From Amycolatopsis sacchari (GTDB lineage: Bacteria; Actinomycetota; Actinomycetes; Mycobacteriales; Pseudonocardiaceae), in contig NZ_FORP01000025.1 in the NCBI RefSeq assembly GCF_900114035.1, positions 34,004-98,003 of the forward strand: 64,000 nucleotides of DNA. The letters are read 5' to 3'. A program made the translations under genes and the position numbers. The notes beneath the pieces are model-generated. The model made no database searches. It worked only from the letters and a program-made list of their open reading frames with translations, and was not told the origin of the DNA. Below, piece by piece: positions 8,521 through 18,235 of this stretch (position 1 is the stretch's first letter; each line of letters opens with the position of its first letter).

Positions 8521-9288
8521 ATGAACTCCGCCCGGATGGCACTGCACGCCGTGCGGCTGCTGGCCGCCCGCGGCTCGCTCACCGTGACCGAGCTGGCGCG
8601 CGAGCTGGCTGTCGCACCGTCGACCGCCCACCGCGTGCTCACCAACTGCGTCGCCGCGGGGTTCGCCCGGCAGGACCACGCGGGCGGGCCCTACCGCCCC
8701 GGCAAGGCGATGCACGAGCTCACCCTGAGCGTCACCTCGCCGGTCACCCTGCGTGAGGCCGGTGCGGCCGCGCTCGCCGACCTGCGGGACCGGACGGGCC
8801 TCACCGCGAGCCTGCTGGTGCTGGAGGGCCGCCGCGCCCGGTTCGTGCAGTCCCTCGAAGGCACCGGGCCACGCCGCGCCGCCGCCCGGCTCGGGCGCGT
8901 GCTGCCCGCGCACTGCACCTCCGGCGGCAAGGCGATGCTCGCCTTCCACCCGCCCGGCGACCTGGCCCGCCGCTACCCCGGCCGCCGCCTGGAGCGCCTC
9001 ACCGACCGCTCCCTGACCTGCTGGGACGACCTCCTGCGCGAACTGGCCCAGGTCCGCGCCCGCGGCTGGGCGGTCAGCCTCGGTGAGTGCGACCGCGCGG
9101 TGACCGGTCTCGGCGCGCCGATCCTGCTCGGCAGCGGCGAGCCCGTCGCCGCGCTGGCGCTCGCCGCGTCCGCCGCCCACGTCGGCACGCGCGCCGAGAT
9201 CGCCCCGTACGTCGAACCCCTGCTGCACGCCGCGAACACCGTGCAGACGCAGCTGCGTGGCGGGATCCCGGTGCACCCTTCCGCATAG
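8521..9288 (+). CDS. IclR-family transcriptional regulator
   Basis: This 255-residue protein has an N-terminal winged helix (LTVTELARELAVAPSTAHRVL, about residues 20-40) and a C-terminal IclR effector domain (about 75-250) with the usual ARLGRVLPAHCTSGGKAML segment. The ATG at 8521 has AAGGAGG 8 bases upstream; upstream in-frame codons run into the tRNA side. It is followed 84 bases later, in the same direction, by a SnoaL-like gene and a carotenoid-oxygenase-family gene. IclR proteins commonly govern aromatic-compound catabolism, so this one probably controls that pair. Confidence 0.92.
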   Translation: MNSARMALHAVRLLAARGSLTVTELARELAVAPSTAHRVLTNCVAAGFARQDHAGGPYRPGKAMHELTLSVTSPVTLREAGAAALADLRDRTGLTASLLVLEGRRARFVQSLEGTGPRRAAARLGRVLPAHCTSGGKAMLAFHPPGDLARRYPGRRLERLTDRSLTCWDDLLRELAQVRARGWAVSLGECDRAVTGLGAPILLGSGEPVAALALAASAAHVGTRAEIAPYVEPLLHAANTVQTQLRGGIPVHPSA

Positions 9289-9372
9289 GGGAACGTCCGC
9301 GCACACGCTTGTCCGCCGGTGCCCGCCCGCGCTGTCGTGGAGCCCAGGAGCACCGGATCGAAGGAGATCGGC

Positions 9373-10074
9373 GTGTCGAGCACCGAGGAGACGACGGAGG
9401 CCGCGGAACTACGGCGCACGGTGGCGGAGCTGGCGGAGCGCGTGCGCACGCTCGAAGCGGCGTCGGCGATCCGCACCCTGCACCACAAGTACGGCTACTA
9501 CCTGGACAAATGCCTGTACCAGGAGGTCGTGGACCTCTTCAGCGACGACGGGGAGGTGGTGTTCGCGGGCGGTGTGTACCAGGGCCGCGCCGGGGTCGAA
9601 CGGCTGTACCTGCACCGGTTCCGCGAGCGCTTCACCCACGGCCACAACGGCCCGCTCCGCGGATTCCTGTTGGAGCACATCATGATGCAGGACGTCGTGA
9701 CGGTGTCCCCCGACGGCCGGACCGCCTGCGCCCGCATCCGCGCGCTCATGCAGGCCGGGATCCACGAGTCCGCACCGGAACTGCGGGGCCGCACGTCGTT
9801 CGAGCAGTGGTGGGAGGGCGGCCTCTACGAGAACCGGTACGTGCTGGACGACGGCGTCTGGAAGATCAAGCGCCTCGGCTACTTCCCGTTCTGGCACGCC
9901 GAGTACACCAAGGGCTGGGCACACACCCCGCCGCTCAACGCGATGATCGCCACCAGGACCTACCCCGACGACCCGCTCGGCCCCGACGAACTGGTGGAGG
10001 GCTTCGAGTTCTTCCCCGCGACCGACGTGGTCCCGTTCCACTACCCGCACCCCGTGACGGGAAAGCGGTCATGA
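9373..10074 (+). CDS. SnoaL-like (NTF2 fold) protein with N-terminal coiled coil
   Basis: The 233-residue product starts with a short helical segment (AELRRTVAELAERVRTLEAA, about 10-30) and continues with an NTF2/SnoaL-like domain (about 32-165: HKYGYYLDKCLYQEVVDLFSDD and DDGVWKIKRLGYFPFW are typical). The tail of about 60 residues is proline-rich. The GTG start has GAAGGAG 6 bases upstream. It overlaps the oxygenase gene by ATGA, so the two are co-translated. Members of this fold act as cyclases, dehydratases or isomerases, or have no known activity. Here it probably handles the substrate or product of the neighbouring dioxygenase. Confidence 0.8.
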   Translation: MSSTEETTEAAELRRTVAELAERVRTLEAASAIRTLHHKYGYYLDKCLYQEVVDLFSDDGEVVFAGGVYQGRAGVERLYLHRFRERFTHGHNGPLRGFLLEHIMMQDVVTVSPDGRTACARIRALMQAGIHESAPELRGRTSFEQWWEGGLYENRYVLDDGVWKIKRLGYFPFWHAEYTKGWAHTPPLNAMIATRTYPDDPLGPDELVEGFEFFPATDVVPFHYPHPVTGKRS

Positions 10075-11492
10075 ACTTCAACGCGCCGATGCGGGTCGAG
10101 GCCGACATCTACGACCTCGAAGTGGCACAAGGCGAAGTACCCGAACAACTCGACGGCACGTACTACCGCGTGGTGTGCGACCGGCAGTACCCGTCGTTCG
10201 TGCCGAATGACATCCCCTTCAATGCCGACGGCATGGTCACGTCGTTCCGCTTCTCGAAGGGACACGTCGACTTCAAAAGCCGTTACGTGCGCACGCCGCG
10301 GTTCCAGGCGGAGCGGAGCGCACGCCGCGCGTTGTTCGGCGCGTACCGCAACGCCTACACCGACGACCCGTCCGTCGCGGGGATGAACCGGACCTTGGCC
10401 AACACCAACGTGTTCTGGCACGGCGGGCGACTACTGGCGTCCAAAGAGGACAGTCCGCCGATCGAGATCGACCCGCTGACGCTGGACACGGTGGGCGTCC
10501 ACACCTTCGACGGCGCACTCACGTCGCAGACCTCCACCGCGCACCCGAAATTCGACCCGCGCACGGGCGAAATGGTGTTCTTCGGTTACGCGGCGAAAGG
10601 TGAAGGCACGCCGGACATCGTGTACTACGAGGCCGACCCCGCCGGGAACCTCGTGCACGAAACCTGGTTCCAGGCCCCGTATCCGAGCATGGTGCACGAC
10701 TTCGCGGTGACGCAGAACTTCGTCGTGTTCCCGATCATCCCGCTCGTGTCGGACCTGGGCAGGCTGCGGCAGGGCCTGCCGTTGTTCGCGTGGGACCCGG
10801 AAAAGGACGTGTTCCTCGGCGTGCTGCCGCGCAAGGGCGGCGTGGAGGACCTGCGCTGGTACCGCGGCAGCACGCGGTTCGCCAGCCACATCCTCGGTGC
10901 TTACGACGACGGGCGGCACATCCACGTCGACACCCCGGTTTCGGAGACGAACTACTTCCCGTTCTTCCCGGATCTGTCGGGCGCGCCCGTGGACCCCGAG
11001 AAGACCAAGGGCTACCTGTCCCGCTGGACGATGGACACCCTGGGCGACTCGGCGACGTTCACCGAGGAACGGCTGACCGCCCATGCCGGGGAGTTCCCGC
11101 GCATGGACGACCGGTTCGAGACGCTGCCCTACTCCTGGGGCGTGCTGGGCCTGTACGAGGTGCCGGGCGAGCCGCGGCCGGGCGGCGGGTTCCGGTGGAT
11201 CGGCGCCGTGGACCTCGCCCGCAAGCGCACGACGTCCCACTACGTCGGTGACGCGTCGTCGGTCGGCGAGCCGCTGTTCGTGCCCGCGCACGCGGACGCC
11301 GCACAGGGCAAGGGTTACGTGCTGGCCGTGGTGGGCCGCCACGACGAGATGCGCAGCGACCTGCTGATCCTCGACGCGCAGCGGATCGACGCCCCACCGG
11401 TGGCGACGGTGAAGCTGCCGATCCGCGTGCCCTACGGCCTCCACGGCAACTGGGTGACGACAGCCGAACTCCAGGCGGCGGGGAAGGTCTAG
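10071..11492 (+). CDS. carotenoid cleavage oxygenase / lignostilbene dioxygenase family
   Basis: This 473-residue non-heme iron enzyme of the RPE65/CCD fold has iron-ligand histidines visible as STAHPKFDP, MVHDFAVT, FASHILGAYD and the C-terminal YGLHGNW. The family oxidatively cleaves a C=C bond in carotenoids, stilbenes or styrene-like phenols, giving two carbonyl products. The ATG overlaps the upstream SnoaL-like stop (ATGA). Its pairing with IclR and SnoaL-like genes and the absence of carotenoid genes favour a stilbene or other aromatic substrate, but this is inference. It is convergent with, and overlaps by 4 bases, the AhpD-like gene. Confidence 0.9.
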   Translation: MNFNAPMRVEADIYDLEVAQGEVPEQLDGTYYRVVCDRQYPSFVPNDIPFNADGMVTSFRFSKGHVDFKSRYVRTPRFQAERSARRALFGAYRNAYTDDPSVAGMNRTLANTNVFWHGGRLLASKEDSPPIEIDPLTLDTVGVHTFDGALTSQTSTAHPKFDPRTGEMVFFGYAAKGEGTPDIVYYEADPAGNLVHETWFQAPYPSMVHDFAVTQNFVVFPIIPLVSDLGRLRQGLPLFAWDPEKDVFLGVLPRKGGVEDLRWYRGSTRFASHILGAYDDGRHIHVDTPVSETNYFPFFPDLSGAPVDPEKTKGYLSRWTMDTLGDSATFTEERLTAHAGEFPRMDDRFETLPYSWGVLGLYEVPGEPRPGGGFRWIGAVDLARKRTTSHYVGDASSVGEPLFVPAHADAAQGKGYVLAVVGRHDEMRSDLLILDAQRIDAPPVATVKLPIRVPYGLHGNWVTTAELQAAGKV

Positions 11493-11962
11493 CCGAACAT
11501 CCCGACCTCGTAGCTGCCCGCGGGCTGCCGGATGATGACGTTCAGCCGGTTGTACGCGTTGATCGTCGCGATCAGGGCCACCAGCGCGCCGAGCTGCTCC
11601 TCGTCGTAGTGCTTCGCGGCGTTGGCCCACGCGTCGTCGCTGACGCCGCCCGCCGCGTCGGCGATGCGCGTGCCCTGCTCCGCCAGCTCCAGCGCGGCGC
11701 GCTCGGCCTCGGTGAAGACCGTGGCCTCCCGCCAGGCCGCGACGAGGTTCAGCCTCGTCGCGGTCTCGCCGGCGTGCGCGGCGTCCTTGGTGTGCATGTC
11801 GGTGCAGAAGCCGCAGCCGTTGATCTGGCTCGCCCTGATCTTCACCAGTTCCTGCGTCGCGGCGGGCAGTGCCGACTTCGAGACCACCTCGCCCGCGGCG
11901 TTGAGGCGCCGCAGGAACTGGCCTGCGACGGCGTTCTCGAAGGCGTTGAGACGGGCTTCCAT
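11489..11962 (-). CDS. carboxymuconolactone decarboxylase/AhpD-family protein
   Basis: This 157-residue protein has the AhpD core ELVKIRASQINGCGFCTDMH: a Glu, then the redox CxxC (CGFC, about residues 50-53) and a His three residues later. This is the catalytic arrangement of alkylhydroperoxidase-like proteins that reduce peroxides through a Cys pair. It is a stand-alone copy without AhpC. The ATG has GGAGGAACCC upstream. It is transcribed towards the oxygenase gene and could protect against peroxide, but there is no direct link. Confidence 0.88.
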   Translation of the reverse strand: MEARLNAFENAVAGQFLRRLNAAGEVVSKSALPAATQELVKIRASQINGCGFCTDMHTKDAAHAGETATRLNLVAAWREATVFTEAERAALELAEQGTRIADAAGGVSDDAWANAAKHYDEEQLGALVALIATINAYNRLNVIIRQPAGSYEVGMFG

Positions 11963-12026
11963 CGTGGGTTCCTCCAGGGTCTTCCGGTGCTTCCACCACC
12001 CCTGACGGACCCGGCCGCGAGGATGT

Positions 12027-12067
12027 GACCGGTGGGGCCACCGGCCGCGCCGGCGACCCCACCCGTC
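12027..12067 (-). terminator. hairpin after the GlsB-like gene
   Basis: GAC-C-GGTGGGG and CCCCACC-C-GTC pair as a stem with one C-C mismatch; the loop region contains a second small GC hairpin. It starts 7 bases beyond the stop of the GlsB-like gene on the minus strand. There is no T-run. Confidence 0.45.
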
Positions 12068-12073
12068 AGGGGG

Positions 12074-12394
12074 CTAGTGCCCCATCGCGGTGCTGCGGCG
12101 GCCGGTGCCGCTGTGCGACCTCTTCGGGTACACCGCCGACGCGATCGCCACCACGACGACCGATCCGATGATGTCCAGGACCCAGCGGAACCACGGCAGG
12201 CCACCGTTCGCGTTGGTGTAGCCCACCCAGCTGGCCACCAGGTTGCCGAGGAAGGCACCCACGATCCCCGCCAGGATCGTCAGCCACAGCGGGATGCCCT
12301 GCTTACCGGGCAGGATCGCCTTCGCGATCAGGCCGAACACGAGGCCCGAAACGATCAGCACGATCAGTCCCCACACACCTCCGAAGAAACCCAT
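12074..12394 (-). CDS. GlsB/YeaQ/YmgE-family small membrane protein
   Basis: The 106-residue product has three membrane helices (about 5-22, 35-58 and 68-88) and the family glycine pattern (SGLVFGLIAKAILPG, then ILAGIVGAFLGN). Members are stress-induced, transglycosylase-associated-like proteins of unknown biochemistry. The ATG has GAGGAGG 7 bases upstream. A positively charged tail of about 18 residues (KRSHSGTGRRS) is longer than in enterobacterial members. Confidence 0.9.
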   Translation of the reverse strand: MGFFGGVWGLIVLIVSGLVFGLIAKAILPGKQGIPLWLTILAGIVGAFLGNLVASWVGYTNANGGLPWFRWVLDIIGSVVVVAIASAVYPKRSHSGTGRRSTAMGH

Positions 12395-12604
12395 TTCGAA
12401 CCCTCCTCTGGTTCGCTGTTCTTCCCTGGCACCCCGAGGCATACCCGGCCGGGACGAGCCGACGGGGTCTCGATCAGGTGACGTGGGGTACCCGTCGTGT
12501 GGAAGATCGGCAGGGTGGCGCACGCCACTGTTTCTTTCTTGCAACAGCGGACATGGCCGTGGCGATGGTCCCCGGGGACATCCCCTGCGAGGAGGTGAAG
12601 GGCC

Positions 12605-14119
12605 ATGAAGAGCACCCAGCGCGCCCGGACCGCCGCGGTCCGGCGGCGTGGCTGGCACATCCTGGAAGCGCCCCGGGATCAGAACGTCGAAAGAGAGCAC
12701 CGGCGCAAGCAAGGCGGGCCCCGGCGGCGGGCCTGGCACATCCTGGAAGCCCCGACCGGCGAGCAGCCGGCACTCGAGACCGGCGCCGAGCACGGCCCGG
12801 CACTCCCCGACGACGCCACCGTCAACTTCGTCCTCGACCTGGCCCTGCGCATCGGCGAGGTGCAGATGGCCAGCGGCGCGGGCGCCTCCGACGTCACCGC
12901 GACGATCCTCGCGCTGACCTCGGCACTCGGCCTGCCGCACTGCGAGGTCGACGTCATCTTCACGTCCATCACCGTGACGTGCCACCGGGGTACGGACATG
13001 AACCCGGTCAGCGCGCTGCGGGTCGTCCGCTCCCGCAGCCTCGACTACACGCGCCTGTCCCAGACCGAGATGCTGGTCCGGCAGATCACCCGCGGCCACA
13101 TGGGCGCGGAGGAGGCGTACGCCGAGCTGCACCGCATCACGACCGCCCCGCACCCGTACCCGCGCTGGGTCGCGACGCTCGCCTGGGGCGGGATGGCCTT
13201 CTTCATCACCCTGCTCATCGGCGGTGGTTTCGACATCGCGGTCGGCGCGCTCGTCATCTCCGCGCTGATCGACCGGCTCGGCCGCCAGCTCAACAAGTAC
13301 GCGCTGCCGTTCTTCTTCCAGCAGGTCGTCGGCGGGCTCGTGGCCACCATGCTCGCGACCGTGGCCGTCGAGACCGGGCTGGTGCCCACCAGGTTCTCCA
13401 CACTCGTGGCGGCCGCCGCGATCACCGTGCTGCTGTCCGGGCTGTCGACCGTGTCGGCGGTGCAGGACGCCATCACCGGCTACAACGTGACCGCCGCGGG
13501 CCGCACGATGGAAACCGCGTTGATGAGCGCCGGGCTGATCACCGGTGTGGCACTCGCGTTGAACCTCGCCAGAGCCCTCGGCTTCACCCAGGTCGTGCCC
13601 GAGATCCCGGCCCAGACCGCGCTCGGTCTCCCCGTCGTCGTCCTCGCCGGTGCCGGCTCGGCCGCGTGCTTCGCCGTCGGCAGCTACGCCACGCTCCGAT
13701 CGATGCTGGTCGCGGCCGCGGCGGGCGCGATCGGCGCCGGGGTCTACGGGAGTATGGTGCTCGCGACCTTCGACACCATCACCTCGTCCGCGGTCGCGGC
13801 GACGCTCGTCGGTTTCTGCGGCGGGGTGCTCGCGCGGCGGCTGCGCGTCACGCCGCTCGTCGTCGCGGTGTCGGGCATCACGCCGCTCCTGCCCGGTCTG
13901 TCGACATATCGTGGCCTTTACGAACTCGCGACGCAGGCGAACGGCAACGTCTCTACCCTGATGAAGGCGGTCGCCATCGGACTGGCGCTGGCGGCGGGCG
14001 TGGTGCTCGGTGAGTACCTGGCCCAGCCGGTCCGCACCGGGCTGGGCAGGCTTGAGCGCAAGCTTGCGGGCCCGCGGATGGCCGGACCGTTGCGCCCGTC
14101 GGAAGGACGGCTGGAGTAG
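12605..14119 (+). CDS. ThrE-type threonine/serine exporter
   Basis: This 504-residue protein has an N-terminal cytosolic ThrE domain (about 65-205, with ASGAGASDVTATI and CHRGTDMNPVSALR) and a C-terminal bundle of about ten membrane helices, matching the fused ThrE architecture of actinobacteria. It probably exports threonine and serine by proton exchange. The ATG at 12605 has GAGGAGGTGAAG just upstream. Unusually, the first 55 residues contain two copies of WHILEAP, 27 residues apart, encoded by an 18-base direct repeat (CTGGCACATCCTGGAAGC at 12652 and 12733). The meaning is unknown. The gene is separated from otsA by 89 bases. Confidence 0.88.
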   Translation: MKSTQRARTAAVRRRGWHILEAPRDQNVEREHRRKQGGPRRRAWHILEAPTGEQPALETGAEHGPALPDDATVNFVLDLALRIGEVQMASGAGASDVTATILALTSALGLPHCEVDVIFTSITVTCHRGTDMNPVSALRVVRSRSLDYTRLSQTEMLVRQITRGHMGAEEAYAELHRITTAPHPYPRWVATLAWGGMAFFITLLIGGGFDIAVGALVISALIDRLGRQLNKYALPFFFQQVVGGLVATMLATVAVETGLVPTRFSTLVAAAAITVLLSGLSTVSAVQDAITGYNVTAAGRTMETALMSAGLITGVALALNLARALGFTQVVPEIPAQTALGLPVVVLAGAGSAACFAVGSYATLRSMLVAAAAGAIGAGVYGSMVLATFDTITSSAVAATLVGFCGGVLARRLRVTPLVVAVSGITPLLPGLSTYRGLYELATQANGNVSTLMKAVAIGLALAAGVVLGEYLAQPVRTGLGRLERKLAGPRMAGPLRPSEGRLE

Positions 14120-14208
14120 CACCTCCGGCACCGCGCGGTCGATCTTGGTCGCCGGTCACGGGATAGTCTTTCGTGGCGCCGCGCCCGAAGAGCAAGGGAG
14201 CACGAAGC

Positions 14209-15651
14209 GTGAGTGAGCAGGAGATCGGGAACGGCTCGGCGGACTTCGTCGTCGTCGCCAACCGGCTGCCCGTCGACCTCGAAAGGGGCCCCGACGGGTC
14301 GCAGCGGTGGACGGCGAGCCCCGGCGGCCTGGTCTCCGCGCTCGAGCCGTTCCTGCGGTCCCGCAAGGGGGCGTGGGTCGGCTGGCCCGGGGTGCCCGGC
14401 GTCGAGGTGGACCCGTTCAGCGACGAGGGCATGGTGCTCTACCCCGTCACGCTGACCGCCGACGACGTCCGCGACTACTACGAGGGCTTCTCGAACGCGA
14501 CGCTGTGGCCGCTCTACCACGACGTCGTCGAGCGGCCGGTGTTCGACCGCGGCTGGTGGGAGAGCTACGTCAAGGTCAACCGCCGGTTCGCCGAGGCGGC
14601 CGCGGACGTCGCGGCGGGCGGCGCGACCGTGTGGGTGCAGGACTACCAGCTCCAGCTCGTGCCGAGCATGCTCCGCGAGCTGCGGCCGGACCTGCGCATC
14701 GGGTTCTTCCTGCACATCCCGTTCCCGCCGGTCGAGCTGTTCATGCAGCTGCCGTGGCGCGCGGAGATCGTGCGCGGGCTCATCGGCGCCGACCTCGTCG
14801 GGTTCCACCGGCCCGGCGGCGCGCAGAACTTCCTGTGGCTGGCCCGCACCCTGGTCGGCCTGGAACCGAGCCGGGGCGCCGTCGGCGTGCGGTCCCGGCC
14901 CGGCATGATGCAGGTCGGCAACCGGACCGTCCGCGTCGGCGCCTTCCCCATCTCCATCGACTCCGCCGGACTGGACGGCCTCGCGCGCACCAAACAGGTC
15001 AGCGAGCGGGCCGCCCAGATCCGCCACGACCTCGGCAACCCCAAGACGGTGCTGCTGGGCGTGGACCGGCTGGACTACACCAAGGGCATCGACCTGCGCC
15101 TGCAGGCGCTGCACGAGCTGCTCCAGGAGGGCCGCGTCAAACCGGAAGACGTCACCTTCGTGCAGCTCGCCACGCCCAGCAGGGAACGGGTCGAGCACTA
15201 CCAGCGGATGCGCAGCGACATCGAGCAGATGGTGGGCCGGATCAACGGCGAGTTCTCGCGCGTGGGCCACCCGGTGGTGCACTACCTGCACCAGTCGGTG
15301 AGCCGCACCGAGCTGGCCTCGTTCTACTCCGCTGCCGACGTCATGGTCGTGACCCCGCTGCGCGATGGGATGAATCTGGTCTGCAAGGAGTACGTGGCCT
15401 GCCGCCACGATCTCGGCGGCGCGCTCGTGCTGTCGGAGTTCGCGGGCGCCGCGGCCGAGCTGACCAGCGCGTTCCTCGTCAACCCGCACGATCTCGACGG
15501 GGTGAAGAACGCGCTGGAGGCGGCCATTACGCTCGACCCTGCCGAGGGCAGGCGCCGGATGCGAGCATTGCGGCGCCAGGTCCTCACCCATGACGTAGAC
15601 CGGTGGGCCCGATCATTCCTGGAAGCGCTCGGAACCGAGACGACTTCCTGA
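14209..15651 (+). CDS. otsA: trehalose-6-phosphate synthase
   Basis: This 480-residue GT20 enzyme makes trehalose-6-phosphate from a nucleotide-glucose and glucose-6-phosphate. Visible landmarks are [42 protein letters not shown], the phosphate-binding RLDYTKGID and the C-terminal [18 protein letters not shown]. The GTG at 14209 has AAGGGAG upstream. It is followed 50 bases later by the phosphatase/GH15 fusion gene, so synthesis and dephosphorylation are encoded together; both probably respond to osmotic or desiccation stress. Confidence 0.96.
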   Translation: MSEQEIGNGSADFVVVANRLPVDLERGPDGSQRWTASPGGLVSALEPFLRSRKGAWVGWPGVPGVEVDPFSDEGMVLYPVTLTADDVRDYYEGFSNATLWPLYHDVVERPVFDRGWWESYVKVNRRFAEAAADVAAGGATVWVQDYQLQLVPSMLRELRPDLRIGFFLHIPFPPVELFMQLPWRAEIVRGLIGADLVGFHRPGGAQNFLWLARTLVGLEPSRGAVGVRSRPGMMQVGNRTVRVGAFPISIDSAGLDGLARTKQVSERAAQIRHDLGNPKTVLLGVDRLDYTKGIDLRLQALHELLQEGRVKPEDVTFVQLATPSRERVEHYQRMRSDIEQMVGRINGEFSRVGHPVVHYLHQSVSRTELASFYSAADVMVVTPLRDGMNLVCKEYVACRHDLGGALVLSEFAGAAAELTSAFLVNPHDLDGVKNALEAAITLDPAEGRRRMRALRRQVLTHDVDRWARSFLEALGTETTS

Positions 15652-15701
15652 ATCCCGCCAACTTGTCGACATTGCTGCTTTGAACTCCCCGAGGAGGAGT
15701 G

Positions 15702-18233
15702 GTGACCGCCGAGTCCCTGCCCGCCGAGCTGCGCCGCGCGATCGTGCAGATCGCCCGCACGCCGCGACTGCTGGTCGCGTGCGACTACGACGGGACCTTG
15801 GCTCCGATCGTGACCAACCCGGACGAGGCGCGACCGCTGCCCGAGTCCGTCGGCGCGCTGCGTTCGCTCGCCGGGCTGCACGAGACGACCACCGCCGTGA
15901 TCTCCGGTCGCGCGCTGCGGGACCTCGCGATCCTGTCCCGGCTGCCGTCCGAGGTGCACCTCGTCGGCAGCCACGGCTCGGAGTTCGACATCGGGTTCGT
16001 GCACGCGCTGGACGCGCAGGCCCGTGAACTGCACCGGAGGCTGGAGACGGCGCTGGACGAGCTGGTGTCGGGCACGCCCGGCGTGCAGCTGGAGGTCAAG
16101 CCCGCCAGCATCGCCGTGCACGTCCGGCGCGCCGACCGGACCGACGCGCAGCGCATCCTCGAGGCGGTCCACAACGGACCGTGCACGTGGGACGGTGTCA
16201 CGACGACCGACGGCAAGGAGGTCGTGGAGCTGGCGGTGGTCCAGACCGACAAGGGCCGCGCGCTGGACACCCTGCGCCACCAGGTCGGTGCCACCGCCGC
16301 GGTGTTCCTCGGCGACGACGTCACCGACGAGAAGGCGTTCGCCCGCCTGTCCGGCCCTGACCTCGGCGTGAAGGTCGGCGACGGGGAGACGCTGGCGGCG
16401 TTCAGCGTGCCCGGCACCGAGGACGTCGCGACCGTGCTCGCGTTCATCCTGGAGGAGCGCCGCAACTGGCTCTACGGCGAGCAGGCGCCGCCGATCGAGC
16501 GGCTGTCGATGCTGGCCAACGAGCGCTCGGTCGCGCTGGTCACCCCGGACGCGCGGCTGACGTGGATGTGCCACCCCGGTCCCGACGCGCCCGCGGTGTT
16601 CGCCGACCTGCTCGGCGGCGCCGGTGCCGGGCACTTCTCGATCCGGCCCTCGCGCGGCGCGCTGCCGCTGGGCCAGCGCTACCTGCCCAACACCATGACC
16701 GTGGAGACCCGCTGGTCGCGGCTGCTGGTCACCGACTACCTGGAGCCGGAAACCCCGGCGCACCGCACGGACCTGGTGCGGGTGATCTCGGGGGCGAGCG
16801 AGGCGACCGTGGTGTTCGCGCCGCGGCCCGAGTTCGGTGCGGTGCCGGTGAGCCTGGTGCCGGAGGAGGACGGCCTGCGCGTGGTCGGCACGTCCGAGCC
16901 GATCGTGCTGCGCTCGCCGGGTGTCCGGTGGGAGATCAGCAACGACGGCCTGCACGACACCGCGACGGCGACGGTGCAGCCCACGCCGGAGCAGCCGGTG
17001 GTGCTGGAACTGCGGTGCGGCACCACGGAGCTCGGCCCGGCCGAGCTGCCCGAGGTGGAGCGGCGCGCGAAGGCGGGCCGGTACTGGAGCGAGTGGGCGT
17101 CGGCGCTGAAGCTGCCGAACGTGGAGCCGGAGCTGGTGGCCCGGTCGGCGCTGACGCTGCGCGGGCTGTGCAACACCGACACCGGTGGGGTGCTGGCGGC
17201 GGCCACGACGTCGCTGCCGGAGGAGATCGGCGGCGTGCGGAACTGGGACTACCGGTACTGCTGGATCCGCGACGCGGCGATGACCGTCCGCGAGCTCGTC
17301 GGCCTCGGTTCGCTGGAGGAGGCCGACGGCTACCTGAACTGGCTGCACGGCGTCCTGTCCACGCTCGCCGGTCCGGAGCGCCTGCACCCGCTGTACACCC
17401 TGTCCGGCAACCAGCTGGGCGCGGAGGCCGTCATCGACACCCTGCCGGGGTACGCGGGCTCGCGGCCCGTGCGCGTCGGGAACCTGGCGAACCACCAGGT
17501 GCAGCTGGACGTGTTCGGCCCGGTGGTGGAGCTGGTGTGCGCGCTGGCCGAGGCCAGGGGCGACCTGCGGGACCAGGACTGGCAGATGGTGCGCGCGATG
17601 GCGGAGGCCGTGACGCGGCGCTGGTCGGAGGCGGACCACGGCATCTGGGAGGAGCGGCACGTGCCGCGCCACCGGGTGTACTCGCGCGTGATGTGCTGGG
17701 TGACGATCGACCGCGCGATCAAGCTGGGCGAGGTGTACGAGCGGGAGATCCCGGCGGCCTGGCACGAGCTGCGCGAGACCATCGCGAGGGACGTGCTGGA
17801 GAACGGCTGGAACGATAAGGTCCAGGCGTTCACCACGGCGTACGACGGCACGGACCTGGACGCGGCGTCGCTGTTCGTGGGTCTGACCGGGCTCATCGAC
17901 CCGTCGGACGAGCGCTTCCAGTCCACGGTGACCGCGATCGAGGCCGAGCTGCGCAGCGGGTCGACGGTGTACCGCTACCGCAGGGATGACGGGCTGCCCG
18001 GCGGTGAGGGCGGGTTCCACCTGTGTGCCGCGTGGCTGATCGAGGCGTACCTGCTGACGGGCCGCCGCACCGAGGCGGAGGAACTGTTCGAGCAGATGGT
18101 CGATGCGGCCGGCCCGACGGGCCTGCTCCCGGAGCAGTACGACCCGATCGCGGAGCGTTCGCTGGGCAACCACCCGCAGGCGTACTCGCACATCGGCCTC
18201 ATCCGCTGCGCCAAGCTCCTCGCGGCGCAGTAG
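15702..18233 (+). CDS. otsB: trehalose-6-phosphate phosphatase fused to GH15 glycosidase
   Basis: The first about 250 of 843 residues are a HAD-type OtsB (DYDGTLAP nucleophile loop at about 29, SGRALRDL, and GDDVTDEKAF acidic loop), which converts trehalose-6-phosphate to trehalose. From about 260 to the end lies a complete GH15 domain with an (alpha/alpha)6 core. It has NWDYRYCWIRDA, the general-acid region HGIWEER and the general-base region GLLPEQYDP. GH15 members are glucoamylases or, in mycobacteria, trehalases, so one chain may both make and hydrolyse trehalose. The start follows GAGGAG; GTG at 15699 or 15702 is possible. It is in an operon with otsA. Confidence 0.9.
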   Translation: MTAESLPAELRRAIVQIARTPRLLVACDYDGTLAPIVTNPDEARPLPESVGALRSLAGLHETTTAVISGRALRDLAILSRLPSEVHLVGSHGSEFDIGFVHALDAQARELHRRLETALDELVSGTPGVQLEVKPASIAVHVRRADRTDAQRILEAVHNGPCTWDGVTTTDGKEVVELAVVQTDKGRALDTLRHQVGATAAVFLGDDVTDEKAFARLSGPDLGVKVGDGETLAAFSVPGTEDVATVLAFILEERRNWLYGEQAPPIERLSMLANERSVALVTPDARLTWMCHPGPDAPAVFADLLGGAGAGHFSIRPSRGALPLGQRYLPNTMTVETRWSRLLVTDYLEPETPAHRTDLVRVISGASEATVVFAPRPEFGAVPVSLVPEEDGLRVVGTSEPIVLRSPGVRWEISNDGLHDTATATVQPTPEQPVVLELRCGTTELGPAELPEVERRAKAGRYWSEWASALKLPNVEPELVARSALTLRGLCNTDTGGVLAAATTSLPEEIGGVRNWDYRYCWIRDAAMTVRELVGLGSLEEADGYLNWLHGVLSTLAGPERLHPLYTLSGNQLGAEAVIDTLPGYAGSRPVRVGNLANHQVQLDVFGPVVELVCALAEARGDLRDQDWQMVRAMAEAVTRRWSEADHGIWEERHVPRHRVYSRVMCWVTIDRAIKLGEVYEREIPAAWHELRETIARDVLENGWNDKVQAFTTAYDGTDLDAASLFVGLTGLIDPSDERFQSTVTAIEAELRSGSTVYRYRRDDGLPGGEGGFHLCAAWLIEAYLLTGRRTEAEELFEQMVDAAGPTGLLPEQYDPIAERSLGNHPQAYSHIGLIRCAKLLAAQ

Positions 18234-18235
18234 GC

